Positions 42,350-52,408 of a stretch of DNA of 64,000 nt are shown one piece after another. The position numbers and the translations under genes are program-made. Every line of letters begins with the position of its first letter. The stretch's first letter is position 1. The DNA is taken from positions 4,402,001 to 4,466,000 of the forward strand of contig OY763044.2 in the NCBI GenBank assembly GCA_963666825.2. The letters are read 5' to 3'. Source of the stretch: Saccharicrinis sp963666825 (GTDB lineage: Bacteria; Bacteroidota; Bacteroidia; Bacteroidales; Marinilabiliaceae). The notes beneath the pieces are model-generated. The model worked only from the letters and a program-made list of their open reading frames with translations, had not been told where the DNA came from and searched no databases.

Positions 42350-43276
42350 ATGAACTTACTAGAAGCTACAGGTGTGGTTAAGAAATATGCAAATCATCTT
42401 GCTCTTGACCATGTAGACATTAACATCCCTCAAAATCAAATAACTGGTTTATTAGGCCCTAATGGAGCAGGAAAAACTACGTTTATTAGAATTATCAATC
42501 ATATTACTATGCCTGATGAAGGAAGTATTCTTTTTAAAGGCAGACCTCTAAAATCATCAGACATATATAACATTGGTTATTTACCTGAGGAAAGAGGTTT
42601 ATACAAAAAAATGAAAGTCGGAGAACAAGCGATTTATCTGGCTCGTTTAAAAGGTCTTTCTAAGCATGATGCGTATAACAAGCTAAAATATTGGTTCGAA
42701 AAATTTGAAATTGGAGCGTGGTGGAACAAAAAAGTAGAAGAGCTTTCTAAAGGAATGCAGCAAAAGGTACAATTCATTGTTACAGTATTGCATGAACCTG
42801 AACTATTAATTTTCGATGAGCCGTTCAGTGGTTTTGATCCAATAAATGCAAATCTTTTAAAACAAGAAATCCTGGATCTTAAAGAAAAAGGTGCTACTAT
42901 CATTTTTTCTACACACAACATGAGTTCTGTAGAAGCTGTATGTGATAATATTTGCCTTGTCAATAAATCTAAAATAGTTTTAAGGGGTAATATCGACGAG
43001 CTAAAACAGCAATATAAAAATAATGAAGTAGCTATCGAGTTTAACGGAGATATAGATTTATTCAAACAGAAGTTAAACGGAGGCTATTCTATCAATGATT
43101 TAGGCACAAAAAACCAAAATCACTTTGCTAAAGTGATTCTTGAAGAAGACAAAAACATTAACAACTTAATTTCTCTGTTGCTCAACGATTTTAAAATATT
43201 CGGAATAAATGAAATCCTTCCCGACATGGATGAAGTTTTTATTAAAGCAGTAGAAACATCTAACAAAAACCAATAA
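42350..43276 (+). CDS. ABC transporter ATP-binding protein
   Basis: The 308-residue ATPase has Walker A GPNGAGKT (36-43), the signature LSKGMQQKV (about 134) and Walker B LLIFDEPFSG, then an H-loop in STHNMSS. It carries a C-terminal extension of about 90 residues typical of ABC-2 exporters of the NatA type. It is paired with the permease 23 bases downstream. A TATTTTTG element at 42310-42317 may be its promoter. Confidence 0.9.
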   Translation: MNLLEATGVVKKYANHLALDHVDINIPQNQITGLLGPNGAGKTTFIRIINHITMPDEGSILFKGRPLKSSDIYNIGYLPEERGLYKKMKVGEQAIYLARLKGLSKHDAYNKLKYWFEKFEIGAWWNKKVEELSKGMQQKVQFIVTVLHEPELLIFDEPFSGFDPINANLLKQEILDLKEKGATIIFSTHNMSSVEAVCDNICLVNKSKIVLRGNIDELKQQYKNNEVAIEFNGDIDLFKQKLNGGYSINDLGTKNQNHFAKVILEEDKNINNLISLLLNDFKIFGINEILPDMDEVFIKAVETSNKNQ

Positions 43277-43299
43277 CAAACCTTACTTAGAAAAAAATT

Positions 43300-44628
43300 A
43301 TGAATAAGATATTACTCATCATTAATAGAGAATACATAACCAGAGTCCGCAAAAAGAGTTTTATTATAATGACCTTACTAAGTCCTCTTCTATTTGCCGG
43401 CTTAATATCTTTTGTAACCTATCTAAATACTCAAGAAGATACAGATGATAAGGTAATTGCTATTGAGGATAACACAGGATTATACAACGAAGCCTTTGAA
43501 AGTTCTCAATATATTAAATATGAATTCCTTTCTCATTCAGATTCCACAAAAAAACAACAAGTCCTGAAAGATGGATATCAGGCTTTAGTTGTCATTTCTG
43601 ATGATCTAATTCAAAATCCATCAGCTATACAACTATACTCTGAATCTCAAATTACTATAAACGTACTTGATAATATTAAACACCAAATAAACTCCTTTTT
43701 AAGAGACCAGAAATTAGCCAGTTATCAAATTGATGACCTAAGTGAGAAAATTAAAGAGATTAATAACGTCAATGTTGATCTTCAAACCATTCGCTTAAAT
43801 GACGCAGGAGAAGAGAAACAATCCAGTGCAGCAGTTGCTATCATTATTGGAATCGCTGCAGCATTTCTTTTATATATGTTCTTATTGCTTTATGGTACAC
43901 AGGTAATGAGAGGCGTAATTGAAGAAAAAACCAATCGAATTGTAGAAGTTATGATTTCTTCAGTTAAACCTTTTCAGCTTATGATGGGTAAGATTATTGG
44001 AATTGGATTAGTAGCAGTAACACAATTTGCTTTATGGATTATACTGTCATTAGCCTCTGTATTTATTCTTCAAAGCTTTGTCTTTCCTTCTCCACAAGAA
44101 ATATCCCAAGGCGTTGAAGTTGCTCAAAATATGCAATCAGCATCTAATTCACCAGAAACTGCTGCTCAGTTCAATAATATTCTAAAACTAATTGCTGACT
44201 CAAATATTTTTGCAATCATTGGACTTTTTGTATTCTATTTTATTGGAGGATACCTCGTGTATTCTACACTTTTTGCAGCAATAGGATCAGCTGTTGACAA
44301 TGAAACAGATACGCAACAGTTTGTAACACCTATAATATTACCATTAATATTTTCAATATATGTAGCTATGGCTGCTTTTAATAATCCACATGGAAATATT
44401 GCATTTTGGTTTTCAATCATTCCATTTACATCTCCGGTTGTGATGATGTCAAGAATTCCGTTTGATGTACCAACATGGGAAATATTATTATCAATGGGGA
44501 TACTAACCATTTCATTTGTTGTGCTTACCTGGTTTGCAGGCAAAGTTTATCGTACAGGTATCTTAATGTATGGTAAAAAAGCAAGCTATAAGGAAATATG
44601 GAAATGGTTTATTCAATCAGGAAAATAA
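43300..44628 (+). CDS. ABC-2 type permease (NatB-like)
   Basis: The 442-residue protein has one membrane segment near residues 24-40, a large extracytoplasmic domain (about 41-175), then five further membrane segments between about 178 and 425. The fold and the VIEEKTNRIVEVMISSVKP segment match the NatB/YhaP-type permeases that work with the preceding ATPase. Substrate unknown; sodium or small toxic molecules are typical for the family. Confidence 0.88.
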   Translation: MNKILLIINREYITRVRKKSFIIMTLLSPLLFAGLISFVTYLNTQEDTDDKVIAIEDNTGLYNEAFESSQYIKYEFLSHSDSTKKQQVLKDGYQALVVISDDLIQNPSAIQLYSESQITINVLDNIKHQINSFLRDQKLASYQIDDLSEKIKEINNVNVDLQTIRLNDAGEEKQSSAAVAIIIGIAAAFLLYMFLLLYGTQVMRGVIEEKTNRIVEVMISSVKPFQLMMGKIIGIGLVAVTQFALWIILSLASVFILQSFVFPSPQEISQGVEVAQNMQSASNSPETAAQFNNILKLIADSNIFAIIGLFVFYFIGGYLVYSTLFAAIGSAVDNETDTQQFVTPIILPLIFSIYVAMAAFNNPHGNIAFWFSIIPFTSPVVMMSRIPFDVPTWEILLSMGILTISFVVLTWFAGKVYRTGILMYGKKASYKEIWKWFIQSGK

Positions 44629-44643
44629 ATAATAAATAAATAT

Positions 44644-45576
44644 ATGCAGATAGCCATTATTGACTTAGGAACAAACACTTTTAATTTACTCATTGCTGAA
44701 GTAAAAAAAGACAATACCTATACGATCCTTTCTGAAACAAAATATCCTGCAAAGCTAGGAAAGGGAGGCATTAATAATAAAACAATAACACCTGAAGCTT
44801 TTGAAAGAGGCTTCACAGCTTTAGAAACACATTTAGAAACAATTTCTCAATTCAATGTGGATCAGATCACGTGTTTTGCCACCTCTGCAATACGTTCAGC
44901 ATCTAATGGCAAGACTTTTGTAAGTCAGGTTAAAGAAAAATACAACCTTGACATAAACGTAATACAAGGTGATAAGGAAGCCGAATTAATTTATGATGGT
45001 GTTAAACAAGTTGTTCCTATTGGAAAAGAGAATGTTTTAATAATGGATATTGGTGGTGGTAGTACAGAATTTATTATCGCCAACAAAGATGAGGTAGTCT
45101 GGAAGCATAGCTTTAATATTGGAGCAGCAAGAATGCTTGATTTAATTCAACCATCTGAACCAATTAAAATTGAAGAAATCCAAAAACTTGAAGATTATAT
45201 TACAGATGAACTTCAGCTATTATTTACTGAAATTAAAAAACATAAGATAGCTTGTTTGGTAGGATCTTCAGGATCTTTCGATACAATTGCAGCAATGATT
45301 GCTGTTGAAGAACACCCTCATCTTGACTTAACTAAAACAACCAGCTATAAAATAGAGATGGATCTTTTTAATAAGCTACATCAAAAGTACTTAGCCAGTA
45401 CAATTGAAGAGCGCTTAAATATGAAAAAAATGGAATCACACCGGGCTGAAATGATTGTTCTTGCTTCTGCTTTCATCAAATTCACAATTGAAAAGCTTAA
45501 CATCCAAAAGGTTTTTCAATGTAATTACGCTTTAAAAGAAGGTGCTATTTATCAAATTTTGAATAAAAAAATTTAG
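44644..45576 (+). CDS. Ppx/GppA phosphatase family protein
   Basis: The 310-residue protein belongs to the ASKHA phosphatases acting on polyphosphate or pppGpp. It has the N-terminal phosphate loop DLGTNTFNLLIAEV (6-19), a FATSAIRSASNG block, and the second loop MDIGGGSTEFI. It is the short form without the C-terminal HD domain. It lies 15 bases after the permease gene and 3 bases before the response regulator. Confidence 0.9.
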   Translation: MQIAIIDLGTNTFNLLIAEVKKDNTYTILSETKYPAKLGKGGINNKTITPEAFERGFTALETHLETISQFNVDQITCFATSAIRSASNGKTFVSQVKEKYNLDINVIQGDKEAELIYDGVKQVVPIGKENVLIMDIGGGSTEFIIANKDEVVWKHSFNIGAARMLDLIQPSEPIKIEEIQKLEDYITDELQLLFTEIKKHKIACLVGSSGSFDTIAAMIAVEEHPHLDLTKTTSYKIEMDLFNKLHQKYLASTIEERLNMKKMESHRAEMIVLASAFIKFTIEKLNIQKVFQCNYALKEGAIYQILNKKI

Positions 45577-45579
45577 AGC

Positions 45580-46743
45580 ATGGCAAAAATACTAGTAATT
45601 GATGATCAGAAAAGCATAAGAAACACACTAAAGGATATTCTTGAATATGAAAATCATGAAGTTTCATTAGCTGAAAACGGAGAAGAAGGTGTTGAACTTT
45701 TTGATAAAAACAAATTCGATTTGATTCTGTGTGATATCAAAATGCCCAATATGGATGGCATGGAGGTTTTAGACATCATAGTTGGCAAAAATGCAGATGT
45801 ACCTGTCATTATGATTTCAGGACATGGAAACATCGATACTGCAGTCGAGGCCATAAAAAAAGGAGCATATGATTTTATTGAAAAACCTCTTGACCTAAAT
45901 CGGTTATTAGTTACAGTTAAAAATGCTCAGGAACGTAAAGATCTTGTAACTGAAACTAAAGTTCTTAAGAGAAAGGTTAGCAAAACTTATGATATGATAG
46001 GTGAATCAGAACCTATCAACCGGGTTAAAGAAATGATTGACAAAGTAGCTCCAACAGACGCCAGAGTTTTAATTACCGGACAAAACGGAACTGGTAAAGA
46101 ATTGGTTGCTCGCTGGTTACACGAAAAAAGCAACAGAGCCTCTCAACCTTTTGTTGAAGTTAATTGTGCTGCTATTCCTTCCGAATTGATAGAAAGTGAA
46201 CTTTTTGGTCATGAAAAAGGAGCTTTTACATCTGCTCATAAACAACGAAAAGGAAAGTTTGAACAAGCTAACGGCGGAACTATCTTTTTGGACGAAATTG
46301 GGGATATGAGTCCCAATGCTCAAGCAAAAGTATTAAGAGCTTTACAAGAAAATGTAATTAGCAGAGTAGGCAGTGATAAAGACATCAAAATCAATGTAAG
46401 AGTTTTAGCTGCAACAAATAAAAACTTAAAAGAAGAAATTAAAGAAAATAACTTCCGTGAAGATTTATATCACAGGCTAAGTGTTATTTTAATTCATGTT
46501 CCCTCTTTAAACGAACGTAAAGATGACATTCCTTTGCTTGTCGATCATTTTAATGATGATATCTGCAAGGATTTAGGTGTAGCTAAAAAGAATATTGATG
46601 AAACTGCCATTGAAGAACTTCAGAAAATAAATTGGACTGGGAATATCAGGGAATTCAGAAATGTTATTGAAAGATTAATCATTTTATGTCCTGATATTAT
46701 CACTTCAACTGATGTAAAGTTATATGCTAATCCTCAGGAATAA
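45580..46743 (+). CDS. sigma-54-type response regulator lacking a DNA-binding domain
   Basis: The 387-residue protein has a receiver domain (D8, D9, phosphoacceptor D52, K102) and an AAA+ domain with Walker A GQNGTGKE (167-174) and Walker B TIFLDEIGD. The loop that contacts sigma-54 reads GAFTSA (214-219) rather than GAFTGA. The protein ends at the AAA+ C-terminal helices (GNIREFRNVIERL), with no Fis-type helix-turn-helix. It may activate sigma-54 from solution or have another role. No partner kinase is adjacent. Confidence 0.88.
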   Translation: MAKILVIDDQKSIRNTLKDILEYENHEVSLAENGEEGVELFDKNKFDLILCDIKMPNMDGMEVLDIIVGKNADVPVIMISGHGNIDTAVEAIKKGAYDFIEKPLDLNRLLVTVKNAQERKDLVTETKVLKRKVSKTYDMIGESEPINRVKEMIDKVAPTDARVLITGQNGTGKELVARWLHEKSNRASQPFVEVNCAAIPSELIESELFGHEKGAFTSAHKQRKGKFEQANGGTIFLDEIGDMSPNAQAKVLRALQENVISRVGSDKDIKINVRVLAATNKNLKEEIKENNFREDLYHRLSVILIHVPSLNERKDDIPLLVDHFNDDICKDLGVAKKNIDETAIEELQKINWTGNIREFRNVIERLIILCPDIITSTDVKLYANPQE

Positions 46744-46790
46744 GAAACTATTTTTGCACAGATAATTAACTATTCAAAACTTAATAGCGA

Positions 46791-48224
46791 ATGCGAAAAG
46801 AAAAAGATTTTATTGGAACTATTGAGATTCCCAAAGAAGCACTCTATGGTATACACTCAGTCAGAGCCAAGAATAATTTTCCCGACGAAACTCCATTTTT
46901 TATAGAATGGTATAAAGCTATAGGAATAGTTAAGCAGGCCTGCTATGAAACTTACCTTAAGTTTAAGTCAGCAGCAAATACAAAATATTCTGACAAGAAT
47001 ATTTCTTTTATCGAGAATGAGATCATTGAAAAGCTCATTGATTCGGCAATAGAGGTAAGCCAAGGTAAATACTTTGATCAATTTATTGTTCCTGCAATGC
47101 AAGGAGGTGCAGGAACAAGCATTAATCTTAATATTAACGAAATTATTGCCAATGCCTCATTAATTAAGTTAGGTGATGAACCGGGTAACTATTCCAGAAT
47201 TGATCCCTTTGAGCACACAAACATATTTCAATCTACAAATGATGTAATACCAACAGCTTTAAAAGTTGCTGCCATTACTTTATTTAAGGAATTAGATGAT
47301 TTAATAAATGAGGTATTACAAGCTTTAGAATCGGTTGAAGCAAAAACCAGAAACCATCTTCGACAAGCATACACTCAAATGCAATCAGCAGTCCCCTCTT
47401 CATACGACAAACTTTTTAGTTCATACAATAATGCACTATCAAGAGATTGGTGGCGAGTTAGTAAATGTTTTGAACGCATTAAAGAAGTTAACCTGGGAGG
47501 GGGTGCCATAGGAACAGGAATTTCAATTCCCTCCTATTTTATTATGGAGGTGGTTAGTCAGTTACAAAGATTAACAGGATTACCAATTACTCGTTCTGAA
47601 AACTTATCTGACACAACTTCAAACCTAGATACCTTTGTGGAAGTGCATGCCACATTAAAAGCCCATGCTGTGAATTTAGAAAAAATGGTATCTGATTTAA
47701 GACTGTTAAGCTCAGATTTATTTAAAAACAGAGAAATATTTATTCCTAAAAAACAAGTTGGAAGTTCAATAATGCCAGGAAAGGTCAATCCTGTAATTCC
47801 GGAATTTGTCATTTCTGCAGCTCATAAGATATATGCAAACGACCAACTCATTTCTTCATTGTCTGCACAGGGTTGTTTGGAATTAAATGCATACCTACCT
47901 ACAATTGGTCATGCTCTAATTGACAGTGTTAAACTACTGATTAACTGCAACAAGACAATTAAGGATAACATTTTAAAAGAAATTACGTTTAAAAAGATAA
48001 ATGACGAAGAAACCGTACTAAAAAATCCATCAATAACAACAGCCCTTTCACCATACATTGGGTATCATAAGGCCTCATTATTGGCCAGATTAATGAATAA
48101 AAAGGAACTAAATATATTTGAAGCAAACAATGAACTAAATTTAATTGATGATAATAAATTAAAATCTTTACTTAAACCCGAACAGCTTTTACGTTTAGGA
48201 TATAGTTTAAAAGATATAGATTAA
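46791..48224 (+). CDS. aspartase/fumarase-superfamily lyase (aspartate ammonia-lyase-like)
   Basis: The 477-residue protein has the start pattern FIGTIEIPKEALYGIHSVRAKNNF and the superfamily signature G324-SSIMPGKVNP. That loop has G330 where aspartases usually have alanine (GSSIMPAKVNP). It may release ammonia from aspartate or act on a related substrate. An aspartase-like gene is a recurrent partner of FeFe-hydrogenase maturation genes, and hydF lies 0.6 kb away here, which suggests a role in building the hydrogenase dithiolate bridge. Assignment of substrate is tentative. Confidence 0.8.
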   Translation: MRKEKDFIGTIEIPKEALYGIHSVRAKNNFPDETPFFIEWYKAIGIVKQACYETYLKFKSAANTKYSDKNISFIENEIIEKLIDSAIEVSQGKYFDQFIVPAMQGGAGTSINLNINEIIANASLIKLGDEPGNYSRIDPFEHTNIFQSTNDVIPTALKVAAITLFKELDDLINEVLQALESVEAKTRNHLRQAYTQMQSAVPSSYDKLFSSYNNALSRDWWRVSKCFERIKEVNLGGGAIGTGISIPSYFIMEVVSQLQRLTGLPITRSENLSDTTSNLDTFVEVHATLKAHAVNLEKMVSDLRLLSSDLFKNREIFIPKKQVGSSIMPGKVNPVIPEFVISAAHKIYANDQLISSLSAQGCLELNAYLPTIGHALIDSVKLLINCNKTIKDNILKEITFKKINDEETVLKNPSITTALSPYIGYHKASLLARLMNKKELNIFEANNELNLIDDNKLKSLLKPEQLLRLGYSLKDID

Positions 48225-48246
48225 CATTAATTATATTATTTATTAT

Positions 48247-48272
48247 GAAATAAGAACTTCTTTCTTATTTTT
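48247..48272 (+). terminator. probable terminator after the aspartase-like gene
   Basis: AAATAAGAA and TTCTTATTT form a 9-bp stem with a five-base loop followed by TT. It is AT-rich and therefore weaker than the others in the window. Confidence 0.5.
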
Positions 48273-48294
48273 ACATCCAATATTTTAATAATCA

Positions 48295-48840
48295 ATGCAA
48301 AAAGAGGTACTATTTAAATACAATATTGTTTCACAAGGCTTAGCTCAGGGTGAGTTGACAATACGTAATCATAGTGTACCTTTTGAAGTTACTAATGTTA
48401 GCAATCCGTTATTTGATTTACTAAAAGGGATGGTTAGCCTTATTGTTGAACCATCACATCTTTGGGATGAAGAAAATATATGTTGGATTGATTGGTATAA
48501 TGAGACTAGTGGATATAAGTTAATTGTTAGCACTACTGATGGGAAAAACCTACATATCAGGCTAGATTATCTGGAGGATATATTTAACGAAACAGAAACT
48601 CATGCTTTAATAAATACCATCTGTAATTTTCATAATTTCTATCAGGAAGTGATTCAAGAGCTGGATCGACTTATTAAAGGTATGGGCTTATTAAACTATG
48701 AACAACTTTGGCAAAAAGATGAATTTCCTCTTACCTATTTTTTAATCTTAAAGAAGCATTTAATTGAGAATGAAAAATGGGATGCAAGCATCCCTGACTC
48801 AACCAATTTCCTTGACGAATTAAACCTATTGCAAATATAG
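48295..48840 (+). CDS. hypothetical protein
   Basis: A 181-residue, acidic, soluble protein that I do not recognise. It has no signal peptide or membrane segment. Tryptophans cluster in the middle (LWDEENICWIDWYNETSGYKL) and the second half looks helical. It starts 70 bases after the aspartase-like gene and ends two bases before the stop of facing hydF. Codon use looks like its neighbours, so it appears native. Function unknown. Confidence 0.7.
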   Translation: MQKEVLFKYNIVSQGLAQGELTIRNHSVPFEVTNVSNPLFDLLKGMVSLIVEPSHLWDEENICWIDWYNETSGYKLIVSTTDGKNLHIRLDYLEDIFNETETHALINTICNFHNFYQEVIQELDRLIKGMGLLNYEQLWQKDEFPLTYFLILKKHLIENEKWDASIPDSTNFLDELNLLQI

Positions 48841-48842
48841 AT

Positions 48843-50060
48843 TTACAAATAATCTATTGAAGACTCTTCGATTTTAACAAATGGAGCAACAGCTCTCTGA
48901 TATATTCCTAAAACATAAGCTATTGCCATACCATAATTAGTTACCGGAATCCCTGCATCTAAAGCTGGCTTCAATCTATTTATCAACTGTTTCCTTGATA
49001 TCACACATCCCCCACACTGTATTACCAACGAGTAATTTTCTATTGGCTGAGGCAAATTATCAAAACCAGATACTACATCAAAATGATGCTTTTTACCGGT
49101 AAAGTTAGAGATCCATCTGGGAATTTTTGAACGACCTATGTCATTACAAGAAACATGATGAGTACATGATTCAAGTAAAAGTACGTTATCTCCCTCTTTC
49201 AGATTAGATATTTCCGGAGTACCATTCAGATAACTTGCAAAATCACCTTTAAACCTGGCAAGCATAATACTAAAGCTTGTTAACGGAATTTCTTTTGGAA
49301 TAGAGGCATCTGCTTTTAAAAACACCTGACTATCTGTTATAACCAAAGCTGGTTTAATCTTTGTTTTCTGCAAAAAAGAATCAACTTCTCTTTCTTTAAG
49401 AACAACACAAACAGCATCATTATCTATCACATCTCTTATAGCCTGAACCTGTGGTAAAATCAACCTTCCTTCCGGAGCCTCAATATCAATTGGTGTAATT
49501 AACAACACAATATCTCCATGCTTAACAATATCACCTAAAAGTGATGGGTTCGAATATGCGGATTCTGGAATACTGTTTTTGATAGACTTAACAATGGGAG
49601 TTACATCAAGAGAGTTATTAAATACAATAAAATCAGATGCTCCCACATTTTGAATGATATTTTTAAAATCTTCATTGGGATTAGATAAATCACTTTTACT
49701 ATAAACAATAATAAAAGGTACATCATGATCCTTAAAACTTTCAATTATTGCCTTCTCTTTATCGTCAAAAACAAGATGACTCACCAATAAGATTGCAAGA
49801 TCGATTAACTTAACTGATTTCTCTGTTTTTTCAATTCTTTTCAGCCCTAATTCACCCTCATCATCATAACCGGCAGTATCTATTAATACAACAGGCCCGA
49901 ATCCTGTAATTTCAAAAGATTTCTTAACCGGATCTGTAGTTGTACCTGCCACATCTGACACAATTGCAACTTCCTGTCCTGCCAATAAATTGATAAGTGT
50001 ACTTTTCCCGTAATTTCTTCTTCCAAAGATTCCTATGTGAGGTTGACGATCTTTTGCCAT
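48843..50060 (-). CDS. hydF: FeFe-hydrogenase maturation GTPase HydF
   Basis: HydF is the scaffold on which the two-iron subcluster of FeFe hydrogenase is assembled. The 405-residue protein has an N-terminal GTPase domain (GRRNYGKST at 13-21, DTAG at 61-64, SKSD at 121-124) and the C-terminal iron-sulfur cluster motif: C299-x-H301, then 46 residues, then Q348-C349-G-G-C352. The usual HCxxC histidine is glutamine. HydE, HydG and a hydrogenase are not in the window. The start is at 50060, 128 bases from the divergent histidine kinase gene. Confidence 0.92.
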   Translation of the reverse strand: MAKDRQPHIGIFGRRNYGKSTLINLLAGQEVAIVSDVAGTTTDPVKKSFEITGFGPVVLIDTAGYDDEGELGLKRIEKTEKSVKLIDLAILLVSHLVFDDKEKAIIESFKDHDVPFIIVYSKSDLSNPNEDFKNIIQNVGASDFIVFNNSLDVTPIVKSIKNSIPESAYSNPSLLGDIVKHGDIVLLITPIDIEAPEGRLILPQVQAIRDVIDNDAVCVVLKEREVDSFLQKTKIKPALVITDSQVFLKADASIPKEIPLTSFSIMLARFKGDFASYLNGTPEISNLKEGDNVLLLESCTHHVSCNDIGRSKIPRWISNFTGKKHHFDVVSGFDNLPQPIENYSLVIQCGGCVISRKQLINRLKPALDAGIPVTNYGMAIAYVLGIYQRAVAPFVKIEESSIDYL

Positions 50061-50188
50061 TTTTATTTACAAAATAAATAAAAATACCCTACAATTAGAC
50101 CAAGCCCCTTTATCTGTACATATAAAAATTGCAGATAAGATATAATTTTACGTTATTGTATATACTAATCGCGCAAATAGGAAGACTA

Positions 50189-52408
50189 ATGATATGTTAT
50201 GAGGAGCTACTTTTAGCTTTAAATAAGCTGGATACCATAGTTGTTGTTACAGATGCAGAAGGTAATATTACATATGTTAACGATGCATTTGAGGAGAAGT
50301 ATGGATATTCAAAAGAAGAAGCTATTGGTCAAAATCCTCGAATTCTTAAGTCTGATTACCATGATCCGTCCTTCTACAAGAACCTTTGGGATACCATTTT
50401 AAATGGCGTAACCTGGGAAGGTATTTTTCAAAACAAAGCTAAATCAGGAAAATTAATTTGGGAACGATCTAAAATATCTCCAATCATTGTTAATGAGAAA
50501 ATAGATGGTTTTATTGCAACTAAGGAGGATATTAGTTATAAAAAAGAACTTGAGGAGCAGTTTCATAAAGAGAAGTTTTTACTTGATGAGCTTTTTGACA
50601 ATGCTCCAGTTGGTGTAATGCTATTTAAACCGATCTATAAAAATGATGTATTTGAGGATTTAATGACCATCAAAGCGAATCCTATCGCTGCAGAAGTATT
50701 TAACAAGCTAGGTATAACAGGTATGACGGTCAGAAACTTTCTAACTGAATATCAACAAATCTATTCCAGAATAGAAGAATTAAAGTATTCAAAACAAATT
50801 TTTGAACTTAAATGTCCTAGTTTAGATAAGCACCTCAGTTTAAAAACATTTCCTTTAGGCGAGGGGCGATTTTGCATGTACATTCATGATATTACAAAGT
50901 ATAAAAAAACCATAAATGCACTTCAGGAAAGTGAAGAACGTTATTATTCTTTAGTGGAAGATGCTCCTGCTTTAATTAGAAGATTTAATAAAAATGGAGT
51001 CATTAGTTATGTTAACAGCTATTATGCAGAATATTTCAATACACTTCCTGAAAATATAATAGGGAAAAACATATTTGATCTATCGAACAATGAAGATGTT
51101 GGCTTATTTAAAGAAAATTTAAAACAGTTGACAAAGAAAAATCCAATCATTGAATACCAACAGAAAATTAAAAATCATAAAGGTGAAACTCAGTGGCAAA
51201 AATGGACTGACAGAGCCTTATTTAACTCCAGAGGAAAAATAGTTGAATATCAATCTGTAGGTATGGATTTCACCAGACTTAAAAGTGCAGAAATACAACT
51301 TGAGGAGCAAAAAAATAAACTTAATGCCATTTTTGATAATGGATTAATTGGAATCTCAGTTTTAAATAACAAGGGAGATATATTAATGGCTAATAATAAG
51401 TTTATTGAAATGCTAAAAATTAAAGAGGATGTTAGAAGCCTTAATTATTTTAGGGTTCTGGATGAACATCAACTTAAAGAGGCTAAACATAACATTGATA
51501 ATTTATTCACAGGTGATATTAAACAAGTTAATGTTCAAAGAAAGATTCAACGTCGAAATGGTTCTATTTTTTGGGCAGATCTTTTTACAGCTCCAATAAC
51601 AATAAAGGATGGTAAAGTAACTGAAATAGTGGGTTTGGTTATTGACATAACCGAGAGACATCAGATGGAAGAAGAGCTAAAAGCCAGTGAAAAAAAGCTC
51701 AAGAAACTTAATAATACAAAAGACAAACTCTTCTCTGTTATTGCTCATGATATAAGAAATCCATTTAATGCAATATTAGGCTTCAGTACAATTCTCGACA
51801 ACAATCTTGAGAGTTTATCTGGTTCTGAAGTAAAAGAATTTATCTCAAGGATCGTAGAAGCCAGTGAACAAACATATAAGCTTCTTGAGGATTTATTAAC
51901 CTGGGCTAAATCACAATTAGGACAGTTACATGCAAAGCCATGTAAAGTTGAAACCAATTCGATTATTCAGGAATGTATTAACTCTTTAAAATCATTAGCT
52001 CGCAATAAGAATATAAGAATTAATATTGGCTCATCTGATGAAGGAACTGTTTATGTTGATAGAGAGATGATAAAGTTTGTGATAAGAAACCTTTTACACA
52101 ATGCAATTAAGTTTTCGCACCCAAACTCTGTCATTAATTACAGCATAAAGAGAAACACTGAAAATACAACCACAATATCCATTAAAGATTATGGCGTAGG
52201 TATTAGAAAAGAAAAACTAGAGATATTATTTAATTTGGATGCTTTCTTATCCACAAACGGTACTGCACATGAAAAAGGAACAGGCTTAGGACTTTCTCTA
52301 TCAAAAGAAATGGTAGAATTAAATAATGGTCAAATTGAAGTATTGAGTGAAGCTGAAAAAGGTTCTGAGTTTTTAATTACACTACCCAATAGCAAAAGGA
52401 AAGAATGA
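50189..52408 (+). CDS. cytoplasmic PAS-domain histidine kinase
   Basis: From the ATG at 50189 the protein has 739 residues and no membrane segment. PAS domains are visible at about 8-125 (VVTDAEGNITYVNDAF), 140-250 (a weaker match), 255-370 (RFNKNGVISYVNSYYAEYF) and 380-495. A dimerisation domain follows with H520 in VIAHDIRNPFNAILGF. The ATPase has NAIKFSHPNS (N box) and GTGLGLSLSK (G2 box). The Asn/Pro after the H-box is typical of Bacteroidota kinases. A TTG-initiated extension of 20 residues is possible but unlikely. No response regulator is adjacent; the partner is unknown. Confidence 0.9.
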   Translation: MICYEELLLALNKLDTIVVVTDAEGNITYVNDAFEEKYGYSKEEAIGQNPRILKSDYHDPSFYKNLWDTILNGVTWEGIFQNKAKSGKLIWERSKISPIIVNEKIDGFIATKEDISYKKELEEQFHKEKFLLDELFDNAPVGVMLFKPIYKNDVFEDLMTIKANPIAAEVFNKLGITGMTVRNFLTEYQQIYSRIEELKYSKQIFELKCPSLDKHLSLKTFPLGEGRFCMYIHDITKYKKTINALQESEERYYSLVEDAPALIRRFNKNGVISYVNSYYAEYFNTLPENIIGKNIFDLSNNEDVGLFKENLKQLTKKNPIIEYQQKIKNHKGETQWQKWTDRALFNSRGKIVEYQSVGMDFTRLKSAEIQLEEQKNKLNAIFDNGLIGISVLNNKGDILMANNKFIEMLKIKEDVRSLNYFRVLDEHQLKEAKHNIDNLFTGDIKQVNVQRKIQRRNGSIFWADLFTAPITIKDGKVTEIVGLVIDITERHQMEEELKASEKKLKKLNNTKDKLFSVIAHDIRNPFNAILGFSTILDNNLESLSGSEVKEFISRIVEASEQTYKLLEDLLTWAKSQLGQLHAKPCKVETNSIIQECINSLKSLARNKNIRINIGSSDEGTVYVDREMIKFVIRNLLHNAIKFSHPNSVINYSIKRNTENTTTISIKDYGVGIRKEKLEILFNLDAFLSTNGTAHEKGTGLGLSLSKEMVELNNGQIEVLSEAEKGSEFLITLPNSKRKE

